Part shown: piece after piece, positions 31,948 to 43,871 of the stretch | Layout of the letters: every line of letters starts with the position of its first letter | Position numbering within the stretch: position 1 is the first letter of the stretch | Source of the DNA: Mimachlamys varia | Taxonomy: Eukaryota > Mollusca > Bivalvia > Pectinida > Pectinidae | Direction: 5' to 3' | Length of the DNA: 64,000 nt | Assembly: GCA_947623455.1 (NCBI GenBank) | Contig: OX392529.1 | Span: 56,501,186 to 56,565,185, forward strand | Translations under genes and position numbers: made by a program | The notes under the pieces: model-generated | Database searches by the model: none | The model's input: the letters and a program-made list of their open reading frames with translations, nothing else | Told to the model about the DNA's origin: nothing

Positions 31948-32622
31948 CTGAAAAACGTGGTCAACAATATTTTGCACTAGACTGTCATCGACCGTATGAA
32001 GACTGAACAGGAATTGAAGTGGGTTGAAATGTTGGTGGAGGCTTATCCTCACTTCGTTTTGCCGTATTATTTTCGTAATTGTGGCATCAATGTACTAGAT
32101 GTGGCTTAATTTGTTTTGGCCAATAGGTTTCAGATTAGAAGCAGTGGACATAACCTACTTCAACACTTGATAAGAATTAAATTAATTTTAATATTGCGCC
32201 AAAGGAGTCCATTTTACAATATGTACACTTTACATGTTGATTGGGTAATGGTAATTATAAACAACAGCACCAATTATATATATGTATTGTACATGCATGT
32301 AAATATAAAGGATTAAAGGTTGATACACTATGTCACTTAATATATATGAGTAGGGGTCCCTTCAAATAAATAATTGAATGAGATAATATGAGGTTTTCCT
32401 TTGTTCCTAGATATGCATTTTCTTACTTCCTCTTTTCACACATGCGCAGACACATGCAAAAACATCCACTTACATATCTGCAAAGTCCCTATGGTATAAT
32501 GCATGTTCACTTTGTTTTCAAACGTCAAAACATTTACATGTAGTTACAAATAATAAAGAGTGTTTACTGTATTTAAGGACGGCCTCTCAGTGTATGCGAT
32601 GTGGGTGTGTGAGTTGAGTGCA

Positions 32623-33660
32623 GATTTTACCAAAGGGCCTGTTGAGATTGTTTCTTCCATAAAACAGCCAAATTGCGCGATTGGAACATGATTTTTTGTC
32701 ACAATCATGCCATGAGTGTATTCTTTACGGTGACTATAATTTCATTAGATTTTCATGAATATTTTACATAACATGTACAATTTATCAACACTAAGACAGC
32801 TTCTGAAAGTTACAACTATCGGTCCTTTGATTATCGTTCTTGGCAAAAACATGGCCGCTTTGACGGATATAAAATTTGATAGCTATCGTGGGTAAGAAAT
32901 TAGCCGCACATACACCGATCATCATGCAATTTGCAATCCGGCAAAGATGCAAGCGTCTGATAGAATCTATGTAAAAGCTAGAAGGTTGAGTATTTATCGA
33001 TTATATTAACCTGATATTATGTTAACGTGTTGTGTTAATAATACCGTATGGTATATACCTAGGGGAGATAATTAGTAACTCCAATGTATTTGAGTTACAT
33101 ATGTATTCCAATTTATCAAAAATCTCTTTATGTAAAAGATATATTTGGGAGTGAATACAAGGACTTGGAAATGGTTACACGCGTTTGTGTTTTTATCTAC
33201 ATGAAAAACGATGTCATGGTGTGAGTTTCATAAGCGAGTTCCCCACTCATATCACCCAAACTCATCCATTACATACAACCTATATGTCCGCATCAATTCT
33301 CTACCACTGCGTCGTTGAACAAACATATTGTTTTACATTAATTCGATATTTAATGCAACCTGTTCTGATGATATCACTTTTCAATAAACGCCATAAATAT
33401 ACTAATATACATCAAAACCGTTTCCTAAAAAGGCTTTAAACCCATTTGCTAACATGTTTCTTCTTTTCCTGTTTTAACAAATGTGATATTACATTCATCT
33501 GTCATCATTTCAAACATTGTAATTTCATAACGAATAAACAGCGTCTTTATATTTAATGCAATGTAATGGAAATTGGATGGGCGCGGACTAAAAGCCTCTA
33601 TGTCCATATCAGTAAATATTTCACAAAAATAATATGTAAAAGCATATTATACAACAGATT
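32623..33660. other. Intergenic, nothing recognised
   Basis: AT-rich, no domain-bearing frame and no recognisable repeat. Confidence 0.45.
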
Positions 33661-33664
33661 ATCA

Positions 33665-33840
33665 ATAATCATATATCATAATCATAATCATAAGTGATCA
33701 TCCACTAGTAGACATAATATATAAAGATCTTCATAGTGTAATTGGACGAGGAAAAGGAATCAAGATAGTGCCATCGCTGGGGCTCGATCCCGCGACCCTG
33801 GGCTCCCAAGTCTGATGCTCTACCGCTGAGCAATAGGAAA
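33665..33840 (-). mobile_element. tRNA-derived SINE or tRNA pseudogene with simple-repeat tail
   Basis: On the minus strand: A box-like TGCTCAGCGGTAGAGCATC and B box GGATCGAGCCC, 32 bp apart, flanked by an unrelated body and a TTATGA microsatellite tail (33670-33695). The anticodon region (ACTTGGGAG) does not give a good stem, arguing for a SINE head rather than a working tRNA. Confidence 0.62.
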
Positions 33841-33959
33841 CTATTTCTACAGTTCACGCTTGTTAGACAACCTACTCATGCACATATTTTACAGTTGTCG
33901 ATTTAACTCATCAAGTGAACTACAAATGCAAAATCGTATAGAAAATTAACAAGCTGAAT

Positions 33960-34150
33960 ACTACAATCAACGATGCCTGCCTGCTGAGCACTTCTACAGC
34001 TGCCTGTTCCGAACGTGCATTGTTTGAAAAGTAGTCCCACGTTATAGTTTTCGATAGTTTATCATTGTCTCTATATATATATTTCCCCATATTATGGTAT
34101 ACGTTAGTTTATACATAAACATTCGAAAAAACAGAGACGTAAATATGACG
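33960..34150 (+). repeat. Diverged, deleted relative of the 45454 repeat family
   Basis: GATGCCTGCCTGCTGAGCAC, CTTCTACAGCTGCCTGTTCC and, after a deletion, GTTTATACATAAACATTCGA match successive parts of 45454-45860. Confidence 0.6.
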
Positions 34151-34878
34151 ACAAAGATCACTGGCCCTTTCATGGCGTGGCAACAATATCAGATTATAAA
34201 AACAATTTTTTTTCTTTACACAGCCAACTTTGACTATGTAATTGTTGATAAATGGGCCGGTATTCACACTTTTATATGTGCTGCTTGATCATGCTGGGAT
34301 CTGGCTTCCTGTTTCGCTCCTATACGTATACATGAGAAACGGATCCCAGCCTGCTAAACAGTTATGAAAGACATAGTGTACCGGATTTTGCAATTCTCAA
34401 ACATTGTCCCGTTACCCAAACTCAAACGTAGATCCGGACCAAATGAATACCTTACCTCAGTGTTGGTCGTCCAACTAACGTAAGAATACTTGCAAAGTGC
34501 ATTTACGCTTCACTTAGGGCAAATGTTGGTATTGCTATAGGCGGCGAAATGTTTCTCGATTTTGTTTTGTATTTTTACGCATAATACACCAAAAATATTA
34601 GTGCACATGTGTATGTTAGGAATAGCATGGACCGGAAGTCGATTTACAAAATATATATCTTCTCCCAAGTTGCGCTCCACAAGTCCGCTTGTCCGTTAAT
34701 TTTCCTTTAAATCCCAAATAGTTTTACATCACAAAGCATATTTTGAAGTTCATTTTGCAAATTCTTTATCCTTCTGTATTTGTGACATGATACCGATCAC
34801 ATTTGGTCTAAAGCAAAGTTCATTTTGTTTAGTGTGTAATCTAAATCGAAATAAATATTTTCATATAAGTCATCTTTT
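34151..34878. other. Intergenic, nothing recognised
   Basis: No repeat partner, domain or RNA gene seen in this stretch. Confidence 0.4.
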
Positions 34879-35057
34879 AACCTTTGGTATATATTGCTAT
34901 TACATGTCAAATTGAATACATTACAAATATACATTACACAAACTAATGTGTTTCCCTCGTACTTTGCTTAACCTTTGGTATATATTGCTATTACATGTCA
35001 CATTGAATACATTACAAATATACATTACACAAACTAATGTGTTTCCCTCGTACTTTT
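34879..35057. repeat. 91-bp tandem duplication, two copies
   Basis: Units start at 34879 and 34970 with AACCTTTGGTATATATTGCT and differ at only one internal base (CAAATTG against CACATTG) before the array ends, so the duplication is recent. Confidence 0.95.
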
Positions 35058-35667
35058 ATTGCAAAAGTTGGTAACTGAAATTTGCAAAATATCAAGCAAA
35101 GTTTAAATTTGAAACAATGAACAAACACTTGTAAAATTTCTTCGTAAATTTTTGTCATTTTGTGTACAAGTGAATATCATGCAATGATAAATGTTTTTCC
35201 TCGACTAAACGTGCTGGCTGATTGATCAATATGCTACATTGAATCAACAGTGACTACAAAATAATGTACGTTGTGGAAGATTGTTCGCAGTTGAACGGTA
35301 ATTAATGTTATTCTTACGATAATCTAACCATCGTGTGGCCCGACGAAATATGCTGTAGTAAAATTATTTACTGTCAGGATTGAGACGTTACCCCAAGTTT
35401 ACTGGTAGTAAAATCAACTCCACTTTGGATACTTAATATGCAGCACATGGAACAACAACATTAGCAGATAATTTAAGATTAAGAAAATAATTAAAACCAT
35501 GGTCCACTAAAACGTCAGTTTGCACAAAAGTACAACAGTTTCATTTTGAACAACTTTGTACGTTCTATTGAACATCATTAAAAAGAAAATACTCAAATGC
35601 AATCAAAATGCTGAATATGGGCACATGTGCTCCAAAGGAACGACTGCAAACTATACGTCAACTATAA

Positions 35668-36083
35668 CAATCTGATTAAAATCATATCTTGATCTCCACG
35701 CCGTTCCGTAAACTTCTTTCTGCTGCGTTAAGGTCTGAGATAATCCCATAGAGGGTCATGTCCCGATGACCTTTCGCATTAGCCAATCAAATTACTACTG
35801 GCAGAATCTTGACAGTGAAATTTTGAGGCGACGAAGCTTGCATAAACACATTTTTCCATTTAGTCATTTCGTCACCAATTAGTTCGTGCGGAAAAAGGTG
35901 ACGAAATGGCTTGCTGCAAGATGACATGTCGTTGGAAAATTATTTTAGTGTTAAGTAAAGAGGCGACAAAGGTCATTTGGACGTGTCCTCTTATGGGATG
36001 TTGTCAGATCCTTGTAAAACGGAGTGAGAACAAGATCCTTGTAAAACGGAGTGAGAACAAGGATCTGTATTTTAATCAGATTG
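35668..36083. mobile_element. MITE with perfect ends and 9-bp target duplication (Mutator-like)
   Basis: Starts CAATCTGATTAAAATC and ends TTTTAATCAGATTG. It is flanked by the perfect direct repeat CAACTATAA (35659-35667 and 36084-36092). Inner inverted parts include the 31-bp tandem AGATCCTTGTAAAACGGAGT block, duplicated near 36006-36063. The youngest-looking copy in the window; 416 bp and non-coding. Confidence 0.85.
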
Positions 36084-36099
36084 CAACTATAAGAAATAC

Positions 36100-36800
36100 A
36101 AATATCTTGACAATCTACTAGTATATTAAATCCGAATCCACTTATAGTGTTTCTTTTGTTACTTCGGATATATCGAATTGTAGTTGTGTTACCATTAAAA
36201 AAGAACACTCTACGAATGCTGGAAAGTCCCCTTCCCTCCCGGTAATCAGATTTAATAGCAGTAATGCGCACAGGTGAAACCACTCACATGCCGCTATATA
36301 ATTTGCTTAAAATTCTCAATGTACATTTGTTTAGCAAATTCCAATCGTTTTGCTCCTTTTTATTGTCTTCATGATTATGACTTAACAAATTCCCCAACCT
36401 TTTCAGCCATTGATTGGCCATTTACATTGACAGATGTCACGTTTCCAGTTTCTGGTGAAGTGCATTGATAAAATAGCTAATAAAATGACATTTAGTATTT
36501 CCGAGTTACGAAATGTAGTCAATGGGTATCCGAATTCTTTAACTATAAGTCTTCATGCGATATGGATGTAACCGAGATTTATTCATGCTTGATTGAAGAA
36601 TGAAAACAGCAATAACAACTTTGAAGCTGTTTTATATATGAAAAACTAAAAACACAAGAAAACATACACTGTAAACAACATTTATATAACGTTTTGGCGC
36701 ACAACAAACAAAACCAATCCGAGAACACTGAAGCTTCAACAAAACCATGATTAGAATTCAAAATCGGTTGAACTAGGGGGATATTAACAAAGAACATATC
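36100..36800 (+). repeat. Composite repeat, inverted partner of 48650-49340
   Basis: Reads in reverse complement against 48650-49340. Shared words (this strand): GTACATTTGTTTAGCAAATT, CTTCATGATTATGACTT, GAAGCTTCAACAAAACCATG. Its right end leads into the minisatellite. Diverged by roughly 20 percent by eye; no coding capacity. Confidence 0.7.
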
Positions 36801-37605
36801 AAAATTAAGAAAGTAACAGGTAAAAAAGAAGCGTTTTTTTATATTCCAGCCTGAAGGTCTCCTGCTGCGATGAGTTTATGTCACTTGTACACGTACGTCG
36901 TTAGCGTCTAGACCATGATTAGAATTCAAAATAGGTTAAACTAGGGGGGGGGGGAGGGTATTAAGAAAGAACATAACAAAATTATGAAACTAACTGGTAA
37001 AAAGGAAATTTTTTTTATTTATATCCTTGTCTGAACGTCTCCTGCTGCGATGGGTTTATGTCACTTGTACATGTGCGTCATTAGCGTCAAAACCATGATT
37101 AGAATTCAAAATAGGTTAAACTAGGGGGGGGAGGGTATTAAGAAAAAACATAACAAAATTATGAAACTAACTGGTAAAAAGGAAATGTTTTTTATTTATA
37201 TCCTTGTCTGAACGTCTCCTGCTGCGATGAGTTTATGTCACTTGTACACGTACGTCATTACCATGATTAGAATTCAAAATAGGTTAAACTAGGGGGGGGT
37301 AACAAGAAAGAACATAACAAAATTATGAAACTAACTGGTAAAAAGGAAATGTTTTTTATTTATATCCTTGTCTGAACGTCCCCTGCTGCGATGAGTTTAT
37401 GTCACTTGTACATGTGCGTCATTAGCGTCAAAACCATGATTAGAATTCAAAATAGGTTACACTAGGGGGGGGGGATATTAACAAAGAGCATATCAAAATT
37501 ATGAAACTAACTGGTAAAAAAAAACGTTTTTTTCTATTTATCTCCCAGTCTGAAGGTCTCCTGCTGGGATCAGTTTATGTCACTTGTACATGTTCGTCAT
37601 TAGCA
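36744..37605. repeat. Minisatellite, five units of about 168-180 bp, Penelope-derived
   Basis: Units begin ACCATGATTAGAATTCAAAA at 36744, 36912, 37092, 37260 and 37433. Each has an AGG(G)n tract of 5-12 G and ends GTTTATGTCACTTGTACAYG plus YGTCATTAGC. The first 40 bp resemble the antisense of the Penelope-like 3' region (AATCCAAACTCAAAATCG and CCAGGGGCAAAAT). Inner units are more alike than outer ones. Confidence 0.9.
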
Positions 37606-37891
37606 CATGGCAATCATGTAACTTTTTCTGATGATGATGGCGAAATTCCCCAACGACCGCTGCAATGATGTTGGACAAAAGCCAAACTATTTGATATATA
37701 TGAATATAATTTTTATGATCGCAAACGTATTATCACATGAAATAAAGTCATTTTTGCAAGTTTTGTTATCTGATTTGTTAATTACAGTATTTTAAGGTAT
37801 AAGGCAAGAAAATCAAATTATGATATTTTTGGTTGATCAGGATATGCATACGGTTTCATTAATATGTACTCTCTTCGGTTATTTGTATCTT

Positions 37892-38200
37892 TGTGTGATA
37901 TGAAGATGGACGTTTTTGAGTTTGCTTGTTAGTATGTTTACTTGTTGTGATGACAGTGATGACTCAGTTCTCATTTTGAGGATTGATGCTTACTTGGATG
38001 TGACCAATATCTACATGGCGGGTGTCGTCGATGAAGCAGAAGACGCTTACTCTTCCGGAACACCTGGTCTTATTCTCTTGTGCTTTTACAAGAGTCTCCA
38101 TGTAAATCTTTCCTTTGTTCCTATTTTGCCCCTAGCTTAATCGATTTTGAGTTCGGATTATGGTTTTGTTGACATTTTGGTATTCTCTGATTTGGTTTCG
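37892..38200 (+). repeat. Penelope-like element 3' end
   Basis: Begins GATATGAAGATGGACGTTTT, the last RT codons of the family, then an open frame (37916-38140) with AYLDVTNIYMAGVVDEAEDA and YSSGTPGLILL ending at a stop before AATCGATTTTGAGTTCGG. The RT body is missing. Confidence 0.75.
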
Positions 38201-38313
38201 GGTGTAATGGATAAGTTGTTTGACACTTTTCCCGAAGATAAAAAGGTCGACACGCGACAGGTCGAGGCAAGATTTAATTTCGTTTTCGTTTTAACAAACT
38301 TAAACGAAAATCA

Positions 38314-38699
38314 TTATGATAGGGGGTGGCAGACTCTGCTGGTGGATTTTTTAGTCCCCGAGGTTTGCTGGAGCCTCCATAGCCACAGTTAATCTCATTT
38401 GAGTAGTGGCACGGTACTTAATATACACATTTTCGTAGTACACGATTTGAAATTATACAGAACTAGTTTAATGTTACTTCTAAATTAATAAATTAAAGGG
38501 GTTTTACGCACCTGACCCTTCTGCTTCTACATAAGTTTAGAAAATTTGGATTCCTACCTTTTGGCCCCAAGCATCACTGAAGAGTCCTAGGAGGACGAAA
38601 CAGCTGTATGATGCAGTTTATATATTTTTTTCGGTATACTGTATCTATTACTAAATTTAAGAGGTGCAGCATATGTGTGTGTTACGTGATCTTTAGTAT
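38314..38699 (+). repeat. Interspersed repeat (copy 3 of 3), intact
   Basis: Runs from GATAGGGGGTGGCAGACTCT to TGTGTTACGTGATCTTTA. It serves as the uninterrupted reference for the split copy at 4347-5813. Confidence 0.8.
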
Positions 38700-39810
38700 G
38701 CATAACGTATATACATTGATAACTCTATAATTTCTTTCTACTGTAAACATCTATAATACATTATTTTGGACCCTGAAAGATATGTGCAGTATCGATCACT
38801 TCATAATTCATTGCATTTCTTTAACAAATGCTGTTAAAAGGATTTCATATAAAATATCTAAGGGAAAGTCTTTGACAGAATAAGAATGTATGTGTTTAAG
38901 CATACTTTCATAAAATCCTTTGATATCTATTCGCTCAAAGTGTATTACAAATCAATTACTAAAAACGAAAATTTTGTGAAGATTACATATTGTGTTTTAA
39001 TATGTTTGATAATCATTAAAGGGAGCTTTGATAATGTGTATTGTTCCAAGCAAGATCTATGTTAAGGAACAAATCATATGGTTTAATATCCTTCCCTTCT
39101 TACTAGAGCAATAATACAAAGCACCCAGTCCCCATACGTACACAACCTGTGTACCAAACGTAGTCATGACAGTAACATTAACCTTTATTTTGCACGAAGC
39201 AAAACTATGTCAGTAACTATGTGCGTCCCCTTTGATTATCGCTCAACAGTTCCAGAAACAAAATATGAAGTATACCAACCCATCATCGTCGCTCCTACAT
39301 CACTGCATGTATTGTCAAAAAACCCAGCATGATCGGAAACCAAATGGAATAGTGTTAGAAAACCCAATAGCCAGATATCTCAGTCAATTAACGTATCCGT
39401 GCATTCAATTCTAAAATGGCATTCTATGATTTTGTCCGTTTAATAGTTAATGACCTTTCAACTGGAAGTACTAGAACTCTGACGTAGTGCTGAATTAAAA
39501 CAAAGGACGTAATTTTTATTTGAATCCAAATCTAGATATGAGATTAAAATGAGATTAAGACACGTGCATATTTAATCCGTTGTTTCCATTCCAAGATATC
39601 ATCTTATTTGTTTGTTCGATTATGTTGTGTGTCCTTTCACTTGCTAATGACCTTTCAACAAGAAGAATATGAACTCCTGCCCTACGAGTTTATGATCCGT
39701 GTAGGTCGTTTGTACATGCCAAAACTGTAGGATGTGTGATCTCTGACATTCCCGGTTTTTTTTGTGTGACTGATATGTTTATCACGAGTGAACTTGTTGA
39801 ATTAACACAT
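38700..39810. other. Intergenic with a diverged repeat of 41240-41370
   Basis: 39240-39350 (CCAGAAACAAAATATGAAGT, GATCGGAAACCAAATGGAAT) matches the RGS1 upstream flank 41270-41370. The rest is unannotated AT-rich DNA. Confidence 0.5.
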
Positions 39811-39814
39811 TTAA

Positions 39815-40826
39815 GGAGGCTCGACCCTTTCGCAATTAACAACTAGATTTCCTTAAATCTTTCATATGTTGATTATGCTACCAGGTAGATATAATTTTGT
39901 GAAAATCTAAGCATTCCAATGAATTGTTTCATTTTTGGTGAAAAACATCAAAAAATCATTTTTCTCAAAATTTAATATTTTTTAATTCTTTTTTCTTGTG
40001 AATGTTCTTAAAATCACAAACATACAATAAAATGAAAAAAAAAAATCAATATCTACCTCAAAAACTTTTATTTATGGAAAAATGGACATAACAATTTTTA
40101 CAAAGTTTGTTATTTTTATATCTAGCGGACAATTTCAGTATTCACGGTCAACTTATTTGCATAACGTATAGTTACATAAAGCACATGCAAAAACTTAAGT
40201 CAAAATATCACATACAAACTTTTTATGCTATTTATTGAAAACTAGAAGTAAAACTGTGTCTGTGGTAGGTCTCCCTTGATCCTATAATGAAGTTTTTGTA
40301 GTGGGTAGTATTCTTAAGAAACATATATACTGTGAATGTGCAAACGCCTAAAATATTTTAGAACATAACAACTACCGTTCTGTGTTTTCAACAGCATAAT
40401 GGTGCATATAGAATGACACCAGGCACAGCCCTTGTGTGAACGTTCTGCCAACACGGACCACTCGGCGTCTCTCTCTAGTTTGAGAAACCATGGCCAGTTG
40501 TGCCGGTTCTATAGGCTTTTACCTTCCGATTCTGTTTCTATACGGTTATCGTCGCTGTCAGTGTCCGACCATGTGTCGATATCGTATACATCTATTTTTG
40601 TCGTTGTATTGTAATAAGAGTGGTCGTGACAATACTTTATTTCCTCTTAATCTTGAATTGAAGACTTGAACCGTTCCCTCTCATCTCGCCATTGTTGACA
40701 TCCTGACATATCTCTGTATAGCACGAATTTGATATAACGTTTTTAAAAAACGGGTACACAAAAAAGGAAGCTACGTCACCACAAAACGATAATCAAAACT
40801 TGTGTATAACGTAGGGTCGAGCGTCC
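39815..40826. mobile_element. TTAA-flanked DNA element, about 1 kb, with short inverted repeats
   Basis: The left end GGAGGCTCGACCCT (39815) and the right end, read inversely, GGACGCTCGACCCT (40826) match at 13 of 14 bases. TTAA lies immediately outside both ends (39811-39814 and 40827-40830), the target duplication of piggyBac-type elements. No transposase is readable, although the minus strand around 40440-40620 encodes an acidic DIDTWSDTDSDDN stretch. Class is inferred from TTAA only. Confidence 0.6.
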
Positions 40827-40830
40827 TTAA

Positions 40831-41378
40831 TTTGTTTTACTTTACCAATTACATTATGTAACACGCTTTATAAAACACGATTTCTATACCTCTGTATGGT
40901 CTGAAAAAGCATAGTCCGTAAGATTAACACGTGGTCAATTTGGATGCGTATATACCAGTCGGTATTAATGCAGGGAGGAACATGAGCTCATTCTCACACG
41001 CTTCCTAATACCACAATGACACATATAGTTTGAATAAATCAGATTTTCAGAAACAAGGAAAACTTTAAAATATGAACCATGAAAAAGTAGCGTAACAGAA
41101 TCATGATCTTATCTACATCGTCAATGGTAAAGAATTTCCAAAACCTGATTTGGTACGTGCCATCATTCCATGATCATACCTACTTTAGGATACGTTCTAT
41201 GTAGTTTTGAAAGCATTTCTTTATATAACATGTTTCTTTATCGTTACAATCCCTCAACAGTACGCAAGTAACCAGAAACAAAACTTGAAGTATATCAAAC
41301 ATAATTATCGTCGTTCCAAAGTAACTGCATGCATGTTTCCAAAACACAGCACGACCGGAAACCAAAATAAAACAGTTG
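40831..41378. other. Intergenic flank upstream of RGS copy 1
   Basis: 41240-41370 is related to 39240-39350. No other feature recognised. Confidence 0.45.
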
Positions 41379-41613
41379 GCTTATCACATTTTTGTAGTTG
41401 GTTACACATATCAGGACACCTGGATCAATATTACGAAATGTTAGCTTATATGTATATTCCAGTCAAGCCAATCAGAGACATCTTCCAATGACGTACATGT
41501 TTTTAACGCACACGCCCCATTTTCTTAACATAAATAAGACCCAACGGCTGTAATCCAACAGAATGTTTCAAGTGCCTCTTACCTGTGAAACAAACCTTAC
41601 CAGAACAGCAAAG
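41379..41613 (+). promoter_or_regulatory. RGS copy 1 upstream region, shared with copy 2
   Basis: Nearly identical to 59234-59465, from ATCACATTT through the start codon. It includes a TATA-like CATAAATAAG at 41529-41538, about 75 bp before the ATG, and the leader CCTTACCAGAACAGCAAAG. Conservation together with the position supports a core promoter and 5' UTR; no transcript start can be assigned. Confidence 0.6.
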
Positions 41614-43113
41614 ATGAGTAGACCATCACTGAGAGGATTGGCAAAGGTTCTTCGGAAACGGTAATAATTTCTTCCGCTGATGTAATATATCATTAGATAT
41701 TTATATAATTCGACACGTTCGACAGAGAATTGCTAAAATTATTATGCAATATTTATTTCTTAATAGTTAGTTTGATGTTGAATTGTTGTAAATAAAACAT
41801 CGATCATGCTTTTCTAATGCATTGCCTATTATGTTTGCAGCTTGTTGACATTTCGCCGATCTCTGAAACACCAGAAGGTGACCTGCGATAAGTACCATTC
41901 TAAGGAATTTCTAGAAGCAGACCTGCTCTTTGAATCTTTCCTTAAAGATTCTTGTAAGTATTCTTGGATAGTTGTTTTCAGTTAAAAGTTACCCTTTAAA
42001 TTTTTTTTAAAAACCATTGGATACATAATAGGTTTTACTAGAAGCTTATGATTTCGTGGCTGAAACATGTATGCCTCTATACTCTTATTTGTTCAAGTGA
42101 TGCACATGTGAAAAACTGTTATCATTTGTTTCTTTCATATTTTGTAAATCACATTGATAATAAATCGTATTTATCTATTTCAGATGGACGAGAACTGTTC
42201 ATGAATTTTCTGATATCGGAATTCAGTGAAGAAAATTTGGAATTTTTGAATGCATGTGAGGAATTTTCAAATATGGATGATGAGGACAACAGTGAGGTCA
42301 AAGACTTTGCGCAACTGATTTTTTCAACGTATGTGACACGTGGAAGTCTTAAAGAGGTACGTATTTCATAGATGGAATATGATACGGGAAATATGCATCT
42401 AACTTTTCAATAAAGTTCAATCAAAAGTATCAACATGCTGAAAATGTGGGATATCCTCGCGTTTAACAGTACATCTATGTGTCGTTGGTAGATACAATGA
42501 ATATTTATCATTTTACATTACGTATATATTTATTATTTAAAATGTGATATTACATTGATGTACACACGATACAATATTTGGAACAAATTATAGGAGCATG
42601 TGTTGCACTTCACTCATTCGTTCATTCGAGATAAAAATATCTGAATGCGGATATATAAATCATTTTGAGTTTCAAAGCAAGTTGGCATATATAGACATAT
42701 TTTTACTTACAAACAAATTTCAACTTTTAAAGAAGTATCATTCCAAATAGCACAGATGAGAGATGTTTTAATTCAGAATATACTGAACAACATGTTAATC
42801 CGCATCGATAATGCATTGCAAGTGACTTTGGTTGTAACCGCTGTGATGAAGAAGCTAAAAGGCTTTCAACTTCGATGTGTTATAATGTATCAACAATATC
42901 ATGTTTGTTTTACAGATAAACATAAACAGTGAGACAAGAAAAGACATCGAAGACAAGATTGACTCTCCAACAAAAGACATATTTACTGCAGCACAAAAAC
43001 GCGTAAAATCGTTAATGGAGAAGGACACCTTTCAAAGATTTGCTGAAAAGCAACTATGTCTCCAAGTGAACTGTCCTTATTTTACAAATATGGATTGTGA
43101 GGAGCCTCATTAG
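41614..43113 (+). CDS. Small R4-type RGS protein, copy 1 (176 aa, four exons)
   Basis: Exons 41614-41660, 41841-41953, 42184-42356 and 42916-43113. All introns are GT-AG, phases agree and the total is 531 bp. The N-terminus (MSRPSLRGLAKVLRKR, then LLTFRRSL) is basic and amphipathic, as in R4 RGS proteins that bind membranes this way. The RGS domain spans about residues 45-165 with EFSEENLEF, IFSTYVTRGSLKEININSET, a DIFTAAQKRVKSLMEKDTFQ helix and RFAEKQLC. RGS domains speed GTP hydrolysis by G-alpha-i/q and end GPCR signals at the plasma membrane. The near-invariant Trp after ENLEF is Leu here (ENLEFLNAC), whereas copy 2 keeps Trp. An AATAAA lies at 43211. Size matches RGS4/5/8/16-like proteins; orthology is not assigned. 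Confidence 0.92.
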
Positions 43114-43210
43114 TGTGGTATCAAGTGATTGATACCAAATTCTGAAATATGTTTTACGTTATTGTTATCAATGAAGAAATTCAATATGTATTTTGTCGAA
43201 TATATTGTAT

Positions 43211-43220
43211 AATAAATAAA
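43211..43220 (+). terminator. Polyadenylation signal of RGS copy 1
   Basis: Overlapping AATAAATAAA about 100 bp after the stop codon; the same arrangement follows copy 2 at 60927. Confidence 0.6.
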
Positions 43221-43661
43221 TTATAATCAAATATTAAATAGATAGTTTTGTTTGATTTTTTCCCGTATTTTACCTTACAAAACCCACATATTTCTTTTCG
43301 GTTTAATAAGAACGATAAGATAATGCGAACTGTAAACAAAGCTTATATTAATCCACGACACATGTACCCACTTTTATATACTGAACCAAAAAAACCCGCA
43401 AGCACTGTTATATGCTTTGGCCTTATCTGAATAATATCGGCCTGACAACCGTCAAGGTCACTTTCTACTTAAAGTGGTCTCTACATTTGCTAAGTCGTGT
43501 GATCTACCAATCACTCGGAGAAAGTTAAAATCACTTCCAGTTTAATGAAAATATATTGTTCAACACATTTGGTTTAACCACTCAATACTCTTCAGAAATT
43601 CACGTCGCTTCGCTATCATAAGTTAATCTAACCATTTATCTATCCATCAGTTCTAACCATT

Positions 43662-43790
43662 ATGGTACGGCTGACATATTAACAGAGGGGTCATGCAATT
43701 GCATTGTTAGACAATTTGGTGTAAACAGTTCGACCATAAAACGACTTTTCAGGCGCCTGAGAGGAATTGAATATTGAAGAGTGTAATACG
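43662..43790 (+). pseudogene. Tc1/mariner transposase N-terminal remnant
   Basis: MVRLT...QRGHAIAL in one frame, then RQFGVNSSTIKRLFRRLRG in another, the helix-turn-helix start of Tc1-like transposases with an internal deletion. Related remnants follow RGS copy 2 (61396 and 61673), so this piece belongs to the duplicated block. Confidence 0.68.
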
Positions 43791-43871
43791 TGTCGATTTA
43801 TTTTTGTGAATTATTGATTAGAATCTAATGAATATGGATAATTTGTTGAATAAAAATTATTTGTTAATCAG

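Larger units (their letters stand above)
27621..32622. repeat. 5-kb segmental duplication, copy B
   Basis: Direct-orientation partner of 21961-27062. It retains 240 bp of RT coding sequence lost from copy A, lacks the 286-bp insert, and carries a block at 31366-31640 that copy A lacks. Confidence 0.9.

Noticed and set aside
33770..33840. Functional tRNA gene on the minus strand
   Set aside because: A and B boxes are good but the anticodon stem does not pair and a SINE-like body and tail follow.
36744..37605. CRISPR-like array
   Set aside because: Units of about 170 bp are contiguous, without short unique spacers, in a eukaryotic repeat context.
40432..40620. Acidic minus-strand stretch (DIDTWSDTDSDDN) as a transposase exon
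   Set aside because: A stop follows within about 25 codons and no catalytic or zinc-finger motif is seen.
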